A stretch of DNA of 48,188 nucleotides. Source: Ophiothrix spiculata (taxonomy: Eukaryota > Echinodermata > Ophiuroidea > Amphilepidida > Ophiotrichidae). The notes under the pieces were generated by a model. It saw only the letters and a list, made by a program, of their open reading frames with translations. It made no database searches and had not been told where the DNA came from. Made by a program: the position numbers and the translations under genes. Below are positions 10,650 to 22,270 of the stretch, one piece after another; the stretch's first letter is position 1, and each line of letters begins with the position of its first letter. Location: the NCBI GenBank assembly GCA_000969725.1, contig JXSR01S016114.1; one strand, 5' to 3'.

Positions 10650-11390
10650 AGAGTTAGAGTTCATATCTGAAGATCTTACCAAACAGGGCAAGTGTCCAAC
10701 ACCGTGATCTTTCATAAAAACAGCTTGTATTAAGAACTTTTACTAGGAAACCCGTGGAGACAATATCCTGACCAAACACCTTTCCCAATACGCTATGACT
10801 GGGCCACAGATCATTTTCCATTTCATGTCCCATCAATGAGATAACTTTGTCTTCAGAGCTTAGATGGACGCACCAGGGCCACAGATGTTCAGAGAATGGT
10901 TATACCGAAGCGTGCATGCTATCAACAATGTATCCACAAGAAGGTAACATTACCTTCTGGGTGCTTTACATGCATGGTGGAAAATTAGCCCTGATCATCT
11001 TGTAAGGCAGCTTCCATCAGCACCAGTAAAGATGCATTCCAAAAGCCTTGATAATGTCATTGGCTAATGGCATCTTCGGAAACAATTTTGTGCTCCACTA
11101 TGACAACTTTCGCCTCCGTCGTGCTCGTACAATCTGGACTTTCCTGGACGATCAGGGTGTTGAGTTCTTGCCTTGTCCGGCAAGATCTTCGGATATTAAT
11201 CCTTATGAGAACATATGGGTTAAAAACACGTTGGATTAACAGCATACTACACTGATCCTCCAGTGTGAAGGAGTGTTGTGGGGCTGTGTTTTGTTGTTTG
11301 GCTGAAAATACCCAAAAGAACTCTCCAATAACAAATGGAAAGCGTGTCATCGAGAGTCATGACGTTGTACGCTTCTCAATGAGAACAGGA
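10650..11390 (+). pseudogene. Tc1-type transposase pseudogene
   Basis: The clearest part (11048-11239) reads FVLHYDNFRLRRARTIWTFL and then QGVEFLPCPARSSDINPYEN followed by IW. This matches the Tc1 signature with the second catalytic Asp (QDNARPH in the family, here HYDNFRL) and the third (SPDLNPIEHLW, here SSDINPYENIW). Upstream, GNITFWVLYMHGGKLALI corresponds to the preceding catalytic-core strand. Stops and frameshifts separate these blocks. Inverted repeats were not identified. It is the only transposase of the cut-and-paste class seen in the window. Confidence 0.8.
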
Positions 11391-13595
11391 AAAATATTAA
11401 TTAATCAGAAATTATCACTAATATTGTGTTTATCAACCCTGTAGAGTTTCAGATTAGTTATTAGTTTATTGATAAACGATTAATAACATGACAAATTAGT
11501 GAATATCAAATGCGTCTTTAATTGGTCAATTGACTAACTGAATAACTATGTACTGGTGATATTTTTAGGTATATTTTGCCAAGTTTCAAGTAGCTACCTT
11601 TAAAAAAACAAAAGTTATCATACAGTTAATGCCTGTTATTGGTCTGCTCAAGCCTTGATGCTGTAATCGTTACCAGAGCGAGTGAGAAGCTGATTAAGGA
11701 CCTAATGTCACCACGTAGAAGACTAAGGACAAGTATTTACATTTCCACGTGCTTCTAACAATCATGTTTTGCATACTTCGCATTTCCAGGGTCACTACAT
11801 CTTTCTTGTCGATAAACCCCGAATGAATATACAGGCAATCACTCAATTTTGACGTTATATATGTCTGTCATGTATGATCCTTCGAAGGCCCTTTCAAACG
11901 GGATACATACCGTTGATTTCATGATCTGTAGTAGCTGTAGAAATAACCAAGAAAACTGTAGACGATCAAACCTGAAGTAAATCCTGTATTCAAAACACAT
12001 GTTATTTTGAAAGAACACGTCGGAATATCAAACTAAATTTTTTGCAATCCTTATTCTATACATTCAGTAAATAAATTCAGTACATCCTTAAAAGTGAAAT
12101 GCAAGTCGCTTTAATTGAGACAACTAACAATTTAGAAAATCGACTATTTTAAGAAATGCTAATATGTCAGCCAATTGTAACTCAAATTTCACCAAATTCA
12201 GATATACGGTGTTACGAATGATGTTCTTTGGTGTTAAGACATTTAGTTATTTAGACCACCCTCCTGTTGATACAGCGAGTCACATTTGCTGATCGCGTCT
12301 AAATTTATAGCAGGTACCCTGTGCAAAATACATGGGATTTGAATGTTAATAATGAAAATATTCCAAAAACCACCATATGACATGGTCTATTTATAATTTC
12401 GGTTATTTACTTACTTATTTATGAAACGGGTCCTTCTCATGGCATGAGTCCGTGTTAGTCGAATTAAGTATTTAAGCAAATCAAGTGGCGGTTCAGCAGA
12501 AAAGCTCTAGAAATAAACATGGACGTACGGACTAAATCTAGTCTAGAGGTTTAGGGATTCGGACTATAGGTTTTTTGTTATACCATATTATAAAATTAGC
12601 AGGTAAAATCTGATCACACTTCACAAGAACACTTAATTTCAAATATTAAAATAAGCACGCTTTGCAAATGTTATCATTGTATTAATAGTTTTATTTAATT
12701 GGGTTTTTTTCTTATCAATTATATCACATGTTTTCGAATGATATTTATAATCGAGCTATTTCAGATAAATGTAATCATTGTACATTCTATTTAAATAGAA
12801 TTGTTCAATACATAAACTTCCGATCAAGTTCAGCTGAAATATTTGAAACATCTACTATTCTTACATTTCTATGTTACATGTTTTTTTTTAATCTTAACAG
12901 GTGTAGTGCAATATGTAAAACACCATATTCAAATTGTATCCAATATTTTGGCAATCAATATAGAAAGTAAATATGTAGAACGGCATCAACCAGCAATTTA
13001 ACACACACGCATTCATCCACCTTTCAGCACACATGCAGCAAACACTATTTCTCATACAGTCAGTCAAGCTGTGAGTCTTATTTTGTGTGTCAGATTATGG
13101 TCAAAAGGTAGGTTTAAATGAATTTACTTTTAGAATAAAATATTTCAAGGAGAAATAAAATATTCGAAGTTGTGTTCTTTATGTAGTGTTTAATAATATG
13201 ATTATATTGCTATTTGTGAAGAAAATATTTTGTATTTTTATATTTTGAATGATCTCTGTTAAAACATTCTTTTTCTGCAGCACAAACAAACTCACAATTT
13301 GTACCACTCTGTCAACATCCACTGATATATACACACTAGCACACATCTATACCTTAATAAGCCAAATATCAAACCTTATTTAAAATATATACAGCAAAAG
13401 TTCATGCCGTTTTCAAAATCAGAGCTAATCAAGTGTTCGTGTTGTCTTTTCGAGCGCATGCGTGTCAAAAAGATGTACGAGAGGTAATCAATACGTTTGT
13501 GACTTCAAAGAGAAGGGGATAAGCCAAAGTGATAATTAATATATTATGAAGTTCAACTTAATAAATACATGGTAAATTCAAGTAAATTCTGATCT
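11391..13595. other. Long stretch without recognised gene
   Basis: About 2.2 kb of AT-rich sequence. The longest frame (12728-12970, 80 residues) shows no motif. No paired inverted repeat was found by eye. Confidence 0.4.
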
Positions 13596-14460
13596 CACCA
13601 ATCTTGTCAAAGAAGTTGATGAAGAAGATTTGCTAGTCTACTTGTATGGCCGTGCAAAGCAAGGTCAATGGCTAAGATGTGAGTCGGCCATGCAAGCTGA
13701 CACATCATGGAAGACGTTTCTCTACGTATGGACACCAGAATTTCTGACATTCCAGATCAATGCCATCCGCGATCAACTTCCATCACCTTCAAACCTAAAA
13801 CTATGGGGCAAGAACAATTTAGGACTGTGCCAACTGTTCAACCACCAAAACTACACCCTGTAATAACTACTCGCTACAGATACAATTAATTGGAAACATG
13901 ACCAAAATTGGCACCATACGTTGGAGAAGCCAACGAGAGGAAGACACCAACAACACAAGCCTCAAAATTAGCTTCCTTCATCGCATTCTGTACAGCAGAC
14001 GGCACAAAGTTCAAATACCCAGTACTACCACTACCAAAACATGAAGTCAAAGACATTTTGACCAAAGCAAGTGACTGGTTATTCCTGATGGATGAGGAGC
14101 ACACCCAACTAGTGTTTCCTCAAGAAATATGGAGACTGCCAAGCGACCTGATATAACAATCTACTCAAGGTCTACAAAGAATGTCATTTGAGCTCACAGA
14201 AAACCTAGCAAATGCATACGCCAGGAAGAAGTGTACATACTAAGACCTGGTAGCCAAATGTGAAAACAGAGGAAGGACTGTGTTCTATTTTTCCATAAAA
14301 GTTTGAAGCAGAGGTATATTCAACACAAATGCCTAGCTTTCCAAGGAATACCGAACGGGAAAAGAAAGCAAAGCATCTGAAACTGTCCTGGTAGCAAGCT
14401 ACACTACCTGGCTCTGCAGAAGTTAAAAGGTATTCCGACAGATGGAACAAGTTCCACCAC
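13596..14460 (+). pseudogene. LINE C-terminal region with restriction-like endonuclease signature
   Basis: Three frames must be joined. The first reads LLVYLYGRAKQGQWLRCESA and then FLTFQINAIRDQLPSPSNLK with LWGKNN. The second reads TKASDWLFLMDEEHTQLVFP, then RPDITIYSRSTKNVI, and after a shift ELTENLANAYARKK and DLVAKCENRG. The order of a Trp-Gly segment before a Cys cluster, followed by RPD and ELT, fits the C-terminal zinc knuckle and PD-(D/E)XK endonuclease of site-specific-type LINEs. The Cys cluster is damaged (GLCQLF). Stops and frameshifts show it is dead; no reverse-transcriptase portion is present upstream. Confidence 0.7.
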
Positions 14461-14581
14461 TAGATTATGCTCTGAGGGAAAAGGGACGGTTGAGCGGTCA
14501 TAAAACCGGTTAAACCTGCCAAAGTCTTGTCCGAAGTCCAGAGACCTCGAGAGCATCAAAAGCTACAAGCTGTTCTGCAAC

Positions 14582-15260
14582 TTAAGGTGTTTTACCAATT
14601 AAAGTCTTTTTCCAAGAGAACTACTCCTGACTGCGCTGGTGATCTACAAATGATTTAATCCCCTTACTACTCTCATTTGTATGTTAAAGAAATATAATGT
14701 AATTACCAGTTAGACGACTGAGATTCCCCCCCCCCCTTAAAATTGCAAAAAAGGATAAACGTTAAAGTGAATTCCCCTTAAAGTCTTTGTCCCAGGTGCA
14801 ATACCTTTGGTCCATGACAGATCCGCCCGAAGATTTTGAGTAAAAATCGGCATGAATGATATTTTATCGATGTAGAACCGATTTTTAAAATAAAAATTGG
14901 GGGTCACCGGACTTGTTTTTGCATGTGAGTCGGTTTAAAAACAGCATTTTTGGGAAAAATTAGTACAGGGGTCTATGTGAAATGTGGCAAAAGTGACATT
15001 ATTAAGTGTTGATTCAAAAAATCTGCCCGAGCATTTTTGTTATTTTTTTCACAAAAGTTGCGCACAAGTATGTTCTTTCAAATAAAACAATACAAATTGG
15101 GGAGTCACCGACTTAATTTTCCAGAAAAATATTAAAATATGACAATTTTTAGCTTCAAAACACTACTCAGAGTAAATGCGCATGCGTATTGCGCCACTTA
15201 CCAACTCGGACACTAGCGCGTACTGGTACGCGTGGACGGCGCGTGGACCAGACACCTTAA
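14582..15260. mobile_element. TTAA-flanked inverted-repeat element
   Basis: Bounded by TTAA at 14582-14585 and 15257-15260. The inner ends GGTGTTTTACC and (mirrored) GGTGTCTGGTCC form short inverted repeats. The interior carries two imperfect direct copies of an ATCTGCCCGA...GGGGTCACCG-type segment near 14820-14910 and 15030-15110. No coding capacity. The TTAA target suggests a piggyBac-like MITE; the short, mismatched ends leave some doubt. Confidence 0.55.
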
Positions 15261-15472
15261 GAGACGTTAGGCCTTTGCACACCATGCTTTTGATTTTTAA
15301 TGTTTTAAACGACATCAGTAGATGTGTATTTACTTGAAATATTTATATATTTTCATCATTTAAGTAAAACTGTATTACATATGAATGAAAAGCATATAAC
15401 TTGGAACGGTCACATATATTTTTTTGTCATTGCTTAAACAGTCCAGCAATCAAAGTCACCAAATACTGAGTA

Positions 15473-15771
15473 TACTGTGACAAACTACTCGAGAGCTGGG
15501 AATGTACATCCATGGACATCGATGTACATTCATGGAGTAGAGATTGTGTCTATACGATGACGCGTCAATCAGATGTGAATTTACTCTGTGTATTCAACTG
15601 CGCGTATATGTTGCCGCGTTATATCTACGCATACTAACAAGTCGCATGTCAAGGCGTACGCATACGCAGTGTGTGAGGCGATCAAACGTATCGAGTTGAA
15701 TGTAAATGGATGTTCATTCCGGGAATCTACATGGATTTACATTCCGTGCTCCCGTGTAGTTTGCCCCAGTA
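15473..15771. mobile_element. TA-flanked inverted-repeat element with 45-bp ends
   Basis: Flanked by TA at 15471-15472 and 15772-15773. The left end starts TACTGTGACAAACTACTCG and the right end mirrors TACTGGGGCAAACTACACGG, with pairing continuing through GGAATGTAAATCCATG for about 45 bp. Between the ends the ATGTACATCCATGGA blocks form further local palindromes. No transposase. Confidence 0.75.
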
Positions 15772-17313
15772 TAAAAAGTGAAATATTTATTATGTCATCT
15801 CTAAGAAAAAGGAGGGAGTAATAGTGCAATGCAAAATTAACAATCACTTGAAGAGGTAGAAACGCTTAAATATGCATAAACGTGAACGTAAAGTCTGTAC
15901 GTTTTCGTTTACGTAAACGTTGGAATCACAACTAACTCTCATCGTTCAAAAACATATACCAAATGTTGAAACCAAAACATTCGACCTTTCTGTACACTGC
16001 TGATTGTGATGTAAAAACCAAATGCAGATAAACGATCTTACTTGAATTAAATGGCTCGATTACATTGCAATTTAATATCAATATCTCGAATTTTAAGAAC
16101 GACAAAGTTTTAATTTAACTTTTAAGTAAGTTTATGTTACTTGTGTTATAATCATTCAAATAGAAGGTATTTGTTTGATTGGCTTCAAATTACTAATACT
16201 TTATTATTTGAAATGATCAAGAATATATGTATACCAATACCTGTGATCAAATTGATCATCAAGTCACGCAACAACAGGACAGTCAAATCGCGCGAGCTCA
16301 AGAGTATCGCGTGCATTGCTTTTTTACTTTGCACAAGACACAGGTGTTTTTTTTCAATCGTGACCTTGCAATTTTAACTTCGATTAAAACAAGACCAAAT
16401 TTGACATTTGATGCCCATAACGTTATTTTCCGTATATTTCAGCACAAAAATATCTAAATTAACCAAACTTTCATTAGTTTAGAGTGCGTTTGGTAACTTC
16501 GATATCACAAAGCTTCTGAGAAAAGTGAGTTATTAATCTAAATAATGGCATCAAAGCTTTAATGTTCTTTTTTAACTTCAGATTGTTATGTAAATATATG
16601 TAGTAAATAATAGTTATGCAATCAAATCTGTGTCTTTGGTTTATAGTACCAAAACGAAAAGGATAGGTAAGTTCAACTTCAACTACAATATGTAACAAAA
16701 GGTAGATATTTAGATGGTTAAGGTCTTACAAATATTCCTCTCAAAACAATTTCACATTGAATACATTATTTTGCAAATGGCAACAAGTACTATAAACCTT
16801 GATCAACATATATAATTATCACATTATCAAATCGGTAGGTCACATAAAATCTTGATGGTGATTTGATCATTCTCCTTCTGTTTCTTCATTTTCATTTTCA
16901 CTAGTTAGATACATGATCATTGCATTTTTAACACTTTTGTTTTTTCATGTTGTAAAAATAATCTTATATTACATTGCGCAAGCTGTACATCTTTGATACT
17001 ATTATGTGAGGTATTGTATACAAACAAAGGTCTTCCTGTGATCTTAGGAAGGGATATAATAAAGAACCTCTGATGTATCTAGAACGACTACTTTAATGCC
17101 ATTAATCTGCAGTCTATACATACATAATTACATGAATATATTGTCTCTTAAATAAAAGAAGAGCTTAATCCCCCAAAAGGTTACTCCATTTAAAACAAAA
17201 ACGATATTTATCCAATGACAATAATTTAGGCTAACAATAAAAACATGTTTGTCTACCATTTCATTCTATGGAGCAATTCCCTTTTGGAATTAATATCTTC
17301 CATACATATACAA
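15772..17313. other. No gene recognised
   Basis: AT-rich sequence downstream of the guanylate cyclase gene. Overlapping short frames at 16141-16457 have no motif. Confidence 0.4.
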
Positions 17314-17319
17314 TTTATT
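17314..17319 (-). other. Possible polyadenylation signal
   Basis: AATAAA on the minus strand, about 470 nt beyond the guanylate cyclase stop codon. It is the first such hexamer I noticed downstream; in AT-rich DNA this alone is weak evidence. Confidence 0.25.
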
Positions 17320-17790
17320 AAAACAATAAAAAAAACTTTCTTGGAGACTTTAAGGTCTCACAGCAAAATACCAAAAGATACGTACATTGCAGTTTCTTCG
17401 AAATAAATCCACACTTTGGAGGTTTTTTTAACATAAGTACGTACATCTTTAACATACAGTAGTATTCAGTTTCAGTATAGACAATTCTAACAAAGATCGT
17501 ATTATGATAACAATACGAGTATATCTAATTTAAATTTAAAGGACTGTGAAAACCATAATTTACGATAAAAGATTTTTCATCTTTATGTTTTTACTTGTGT
17601 TTACATGTCAACCCTCAAACCTTTTGTATCAAAGAAGATATCTTCAACTAAGGTTTAAAATACGATTTCTGTTTGCATATGGGAAAATGTAACATACTAT
17701 ATTAGTAATTCGTTATATACAATCACAAAAATTACAGAATCCTTTGGTTCCACCGCCAAGCTATGAAATTGACAATAATCTTTTTGCTTT

Positions 17791-17929
17791 TCACGATTGT
17801 TGTTTTTCTAGCGTGTCTTTACTCTTAAGCAGCCAGCATTGCATTGGTTCCTTCTTTCCTTTCATAGTAACCGGGCCACGGTATTCAAAATGAAAGTTGT
17901 CATCTTTGTTCTGTGGCTCCATTAAGCAT
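17791..17929 (-). CDS. GUCY1B1: Soluble guanylate cyclase beta-1, last exon
   Basis: The exon begins after an acceptor reading TTTATTTACAG and ends at TGA (17791-17793). Its first base completes the Arg codon split with the exon at 20040-20194. It reads [20 protein letters not shown], then [16 protein letters not shown], then a short KDTLEKQQS tail. [14 protein letters not shown] is the conserved segment closing the catalytic domain of beta-1 subunits (the family usually has W preceded by V where this has C). The poorly conserved, polar tail is normal for the family. Product: the beta half of the heterodimeric nitric-oxide receptor that turns GTP into cyclic GMP in the cytosol. Confidence 0.93.
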
Positions 17930-20039
17930 CTGTAAATAAAAATAATATTGATTAATAAATATCATCTGATTTATCAAAATCTATTTAATACAGACGTACA
18001 TATATAATTAGAAATAAGTCTAAAATTGGAGCATATTTTTTTACAACTTGCAACTTGTAATGGTTGCAAAGTTGCAAGTTGTAAAATTTAATAGATCCAA
18101 TTTTAGATCTATTAATTATTTACAATTACTGCTACTTGATGATTGACAAAATATAAATGAATAAATAAACATAATATTATTGTCTTATCATACCTCCTTT
18201 TTCTTAAAATCAATATGATTGAGAATATTGACGGACACATAGTGTTAAAAAATTGTACATCAAAATGAAATTTAAGTGTGTGTTTTGCGTTAAAGAAAAC
18301 AATTTCCAACGCATTAGCTAAAAAATATTGTAATTAAGTAGGAGGAGGAACAAAGTCAATGATTTACAAATATCTTTTTATATGATTGTAAACTTTTGGG
18401 TTTTAACTGCGAGACTTTACAAGAATCAAAACTTTAAGCACGAAAAATCCTTAATATGATTCAGTTCATATTTCAAAGAATCGCACAACAGTTTCGATGA
18501 ACAATTTGTGGCATTGATATTTCGCAAAAATAAATATTGCCTATATAGATTTAATCATTCATGGTTTTCAAATTGGTTTTAAGGCGTACAATTTATCATC
18601 ACTACAGGTAGGTGTCCAGTAATTTGGTAAGCTTGTATTGTCTCTATCGATTAGCCTATGCCCCTTGGTAGTCACTACTTGTCTTGTCAGGCCTCTAAAT
18701 GAGTTGTGTAATCAATCGTAACACCCACGCGTTGCCAAGGGCAAATATAAATGTCTGGGTTTAGTTGAATTCCCTAAGCAGGTTACAGGGACGATTTATA
18801 TTGAAGTGTTCTTATTATCTTATCATACTTATATTGAAATTTGATACGGGTGAACATTCAGTTCAGTCAAATGATCAGGGTTTGGGATACCATGAAATGA
18901 AAACGAATTAGGAAAGCTTTTGTTTTTGTAATTTTAAAAATGACTTATATTAACATTCGACTGTAAAATTGTCGTGTTGTAGAGGAATACATCATAAGTA
19001 AATGCAACGCTCTCGATAAAATGTTAAACAACTTCAGGAAAAAAGGCTTTGATTTTTATTTACTTAGAAAAGTGATATAGTGTTCTTAAAGGCGCCTGAT
19101 GAAAACTGAACTCGACCATTTTCTGTTTCCAGTTGTCTAGACACTTCTTCATACTAGCTGGAACTAGTAAAAAATTAGTCCCAGATACTAGAACATGTCT
19201 TAGCTGTAACGTTTATGAGAAAAATTAACTAACAATATTTTGCTACCAAAGGGTTTGAAAGAAAAACTATAGTAAAGGGACCAATCGCTCCTTTACATTT
19301 CAAGGTTGAACTCTAGTTCCAATTTGATAGGATGTTTGAGATAAAAGGCCAAGTCGTTTTTAAAATACGACAAAGTTATATTAAGTGTTTTGACCACAGG
19401 TGACATTTGAAAACGTAAAACGTGCACTTATATAATTCAAAGTTATCACAGAGAAGAAATGAGGTATTCTAATAATAACTATTTTTATTGAAGCTGAAAT
19501 TCTATATTATGAAACAAATCAACATACCTTACCTTGGTTAAGTGTTGAACTTATAACTGTTTTCGTTATTGTTTCAATAATACATGTAAATGCCACCCAT
19601 CGTTAAGTAATATTATTAAGCGTTCATTTCTCATAATCTTACCAATTTACATCAATACATACTCATAGATATAGATTAATCCACTTCACATTCCTACATC
19701 TCAATGTCTGGCATTACTGGGGCATCCACTAGTACCGCCGAAAATGCAATATGCTTTGTTATATTGGTTTGATTCTAATTTGGCGCTAATTGTACACGAA
19801 TTTGATATGCAACATATGGATGGCCCCCAGTATTATGGTGGAGATTGTGGTGAAAGAAAGGGTGAAAGTGGGACATTCTTTAGTATGCACAATAATATGA
19901 TTTGACTTGTTTTACTTCTTGGTTAAACACCAACGTATAAAGATATTTTAATACTTTGTGTTGTCCCCTTATTGTCATTGGATGTCGTATCATCAATGTT
20001 GTTACTTCTCCTTTAGACACTTAACCAAGATACATTTAC
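17930..20039 (-). other. Intron of guanylate cyclase gene
   Basis: Donor GTAAAT and acceptor TTTACAG on the minus strand, phase 2 for the upstream exon. It contains a strong hairpin at 18019-18107 and no other recognisable feature. Confidence 0.85.
18019..18107. repeat. 89-bp hairpin in intron
   Basis: Outer arms TCTAAAATTGGA (18019-18030) and its exact complement (18096-18107) enclose inner arms TTTTACAACTTGCAACTT and its complement, with a loop of about 12 nt. It could be a very short MITE or a folded RNA; nothing decides between these. Confidence 0.75.
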
Positions 20040-20194
20040 CTATAAGCATCTTCAGACACATTGATTTGTCCTTGTTTTCCTGTGGTCATTGTTCTGCTAA
20101 TCAGGTTGACAGTATTCCCAAACAAACAATATCGAGGCATTCTGTGCCCCACAACACCCGTTACAACCTCGCCACTGTGTATGCCCACGGTAGT
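20040..20194 (-). CDS. GUCY1B1: Soluble guanylate cyclase beta-1, catalytic-domain exon
   Basis: The exon follows an acceptor TTTTGTTCGCAG and ends with AG before GTAAAT. It encodes 51 residues plus two bases: [20 protein letters not shown], then [15 protein letters not shown] and [28 protein letters not shown] and [12 protein letters not shown] are class III cyclase signatures. The Cys of RYCLFG corresponds to the guanine-recognition Cys of beta-1, and the Asn and Arg of NTVNLISR to the transition-state residues contributed by this subunit, so the nucleotide pocket looks intact. It joins in frame to the exons on either side. The match to beta-1 is closer than to alpha subunits or receptor cyclases. 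Confidence 0.95.
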
Positions 20195-22129
20195 CTGCGA
20201 ACAAAAATGATACCAAATCAATTCATTTAATTTAGGTTAAATAAAGATTAACAATTATCCAAAATGGTATGCTTACCATTGTCTAGTTAAAATGTATCTT
20301 GAATCAAGAAAATTTATCAAACATAACACCTTTTGCATCTTCGCGTCTGAGTGTGTAGACTGAAAAACAGTCCTATTTACAAGTTCATTTCATTAGAAAA
20401 AAATAGTATGCAATTCTCCGAAATGATGTGCTTGAAGTTTCATCTTAATATATTGGGGTTTTTTTTATTAATATGACGTTAGATTCAATAATTACAAACC
20501 ATTTTCTTTCAAGACATTAATTTGTCCCAAAAGACCAATAACAGATTCTCCATGACAGTATCCGTCACGGTATTCGACATGAAATTATATGATACTGCAA
20601 AATGTTAATGCAGCCTTCCTTCCAATTTCGGTGCCTTTTTAAAATATATTTGTTTCTTTGAAATAGTTCAGAATTTGTTTTTCATTTATCATTGTACTAA
20701 AAGTGTTCATTGCATCTTATTTTCATACATTGCGTTTTATGAAAGACATTAAAAACATAACAATGTCAAAGTGTTATTGTATTACTCTGTAACATCAATA
20801 AGACATGCACTTCCGCTTTTTAGTGATTCAGGCGTTGTCGGTATTGAAATCAAGATTACAGTCCGGGGGCTACTAAAAATGGCAATTGGTACTCGTGCTC
20901 ATCATAAAAAATGGTCCGATTTTGTACCATTGGTGGCGTCTACGTTTTTGAAAAAAGGGTAGTTTTCAGCACAAGTTACTCTCTAAATGTAAAACGAGTG
21001 GAAAGAGTGAAAAGTCACTCAAAAAGGAGTGAAGGGAGTTAAACGCAGGACAATCCGTTTTCCAGTGGAAAATTTTCACTCTAAAATGAGTGTGAAAGTT
21101 AAATTTTCACTCCCAAAAGAGTGAAAGATTGTCATCAAATATCCCCTTTCACTCCTTTTAGAGTGATTTTCCACTCAAAAACGTATTGTCCTGTTTAACT
21201 CCTCCAAAGAGTGGAAATTCACTCTTTTACATTTAGAGAGTACGCCATTAAGGGTTCTAAATTCAGGCTACATTTGCCGTCAAGGGTCACTTTTCACTTA
21301 GAGTTACTCAGCTGAGTATTTGAATAAAAAGTTCTTAAAACAAGAGAAAATAAGTATTGACTTCATTTGAATGAATGCAAAACTTCAAATGTATACTTTT
21401 TTACCGAATTTGTAAGTAAATGGCCATTGCAAATTTAGGCCATTATGCCATTTGGGGTGCGATTTTCAGCATCTTCACTGACCTCGCCATTTAGGGGTGC
21501 AATTTGCTATCAATATTTACGCCATTTAGGGTCCACTTCTGAGGTGCTCTGACGAGCATGAGAACCACTTTATTTTTGGAGCTCATGTGCAGTGTTGATG
21601 TGAGATTCATCCAAACGTCAAGCACGTTTATAATGTCTATTTTAATATAGAATTCTATTTGATGATATTATAAGTAACCCTTATTACTATTTTGGCCTAG
21701 CATCGGTGACATCGTGATTTATCTACAATTGCGTTACCTCTTAAAATGAGGTCAACTAAGTTTACATTAAAGATGAATAATTTGACTATAATGATTGATC
21801 ATCAACTTTTACAAAATATCCTTACATAATTTCTCAATAACGTCTGAAGATCTTTAGCAAAATGTGCTGATTGGTTTGGGTTGACCCAAAATGCCGCATT
21901 TATATTAGGAAATAGATATTCTTTTCAAACTAAAAACGTTTATATACAAACGTACTCTACTTGTTCGCCAACCGCAGAAGTTTGTTGGAAATCATGCCTT
22001 TATCAAGGTAAAATATCGACTTCCATGTTACCGTGATGTCACATTATGTGCCCGGCCAGAAGGTTCACTATCTAGAGTACTATATTCTTGCATGCACACT
22101 AATCATTCCAGATAAGGTATCTGGCTTAC
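20195..22129 (-). other. Intron of guanylate cyclase gene
   Basis: Phase 0 intron, donor GTAAGC and acceptor TTCGCAG on the minus strand. It carries the palindromic TA element at 20979-21240 and, around 21440-21540, three loose copies of GCCATTTAGGGTGC. Confidence 0.85.
20979..21240. mobile_element. TA-flanked palindromic element with GAGTG arrays
   Basis: Flanked by TA at 20977-20978 and 21241-21242. The ends CTCTCTAAATGTAAAA are exact inverted repeats. The whole 262 bp folds on itself around 21110; AGGACAATCCGTTTTCCAG on the left is mirrored as AAACGTATTGTCCT on the right. The interior is an array of GAGTGAAA and its complement. It sits in an intron of the guanylate cyclase gene. Tc1/mariner-like target, no transposase. 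Confidence 0.85.
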
Positions 22130-22270
22130 CACAATAGGAGTATTTTCAACTTTAACCGTTGCACTAAGTTTGACCATCTCTAAAGCCATCCTCCCAATAC
22201 ATCCTGCGTGATCCTCACACGCTTCAGGTAAACCGCTTACCGCCATATATGTATCTCCAACAGTTTCGAC
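22130..22270 (-). CDS. GUCY1B1: Soluble guanylate cyclase beta-1, catalytic-domain exon
   Basis: A 47-codon exon in phase 0 at both ends, after acceptor TTTTTTGCAG and before donor GTAAGC. It reads VETVGDTYMAVSGLPEACED, then HAGCIGRMALEMVKLSATVK and VENTPIV. VETVGDxYMxVSGLP is the cyclase signature. Its Glu corresponds to the guanine-specificity Glu of beta-1. It is the most upstream exon I could find. The preceding exon should end in a YK pair and hold the FSGIVGF and LY..FD motifs; none was recognised between 22271 and the right edge. Confidence 0.94.

Noticed and set aside
21440..21540. Three GCCATTTAGGG-like segments as a tandem repeat
   Set aside because: Spacing and sequence vary too much to call a repeat.
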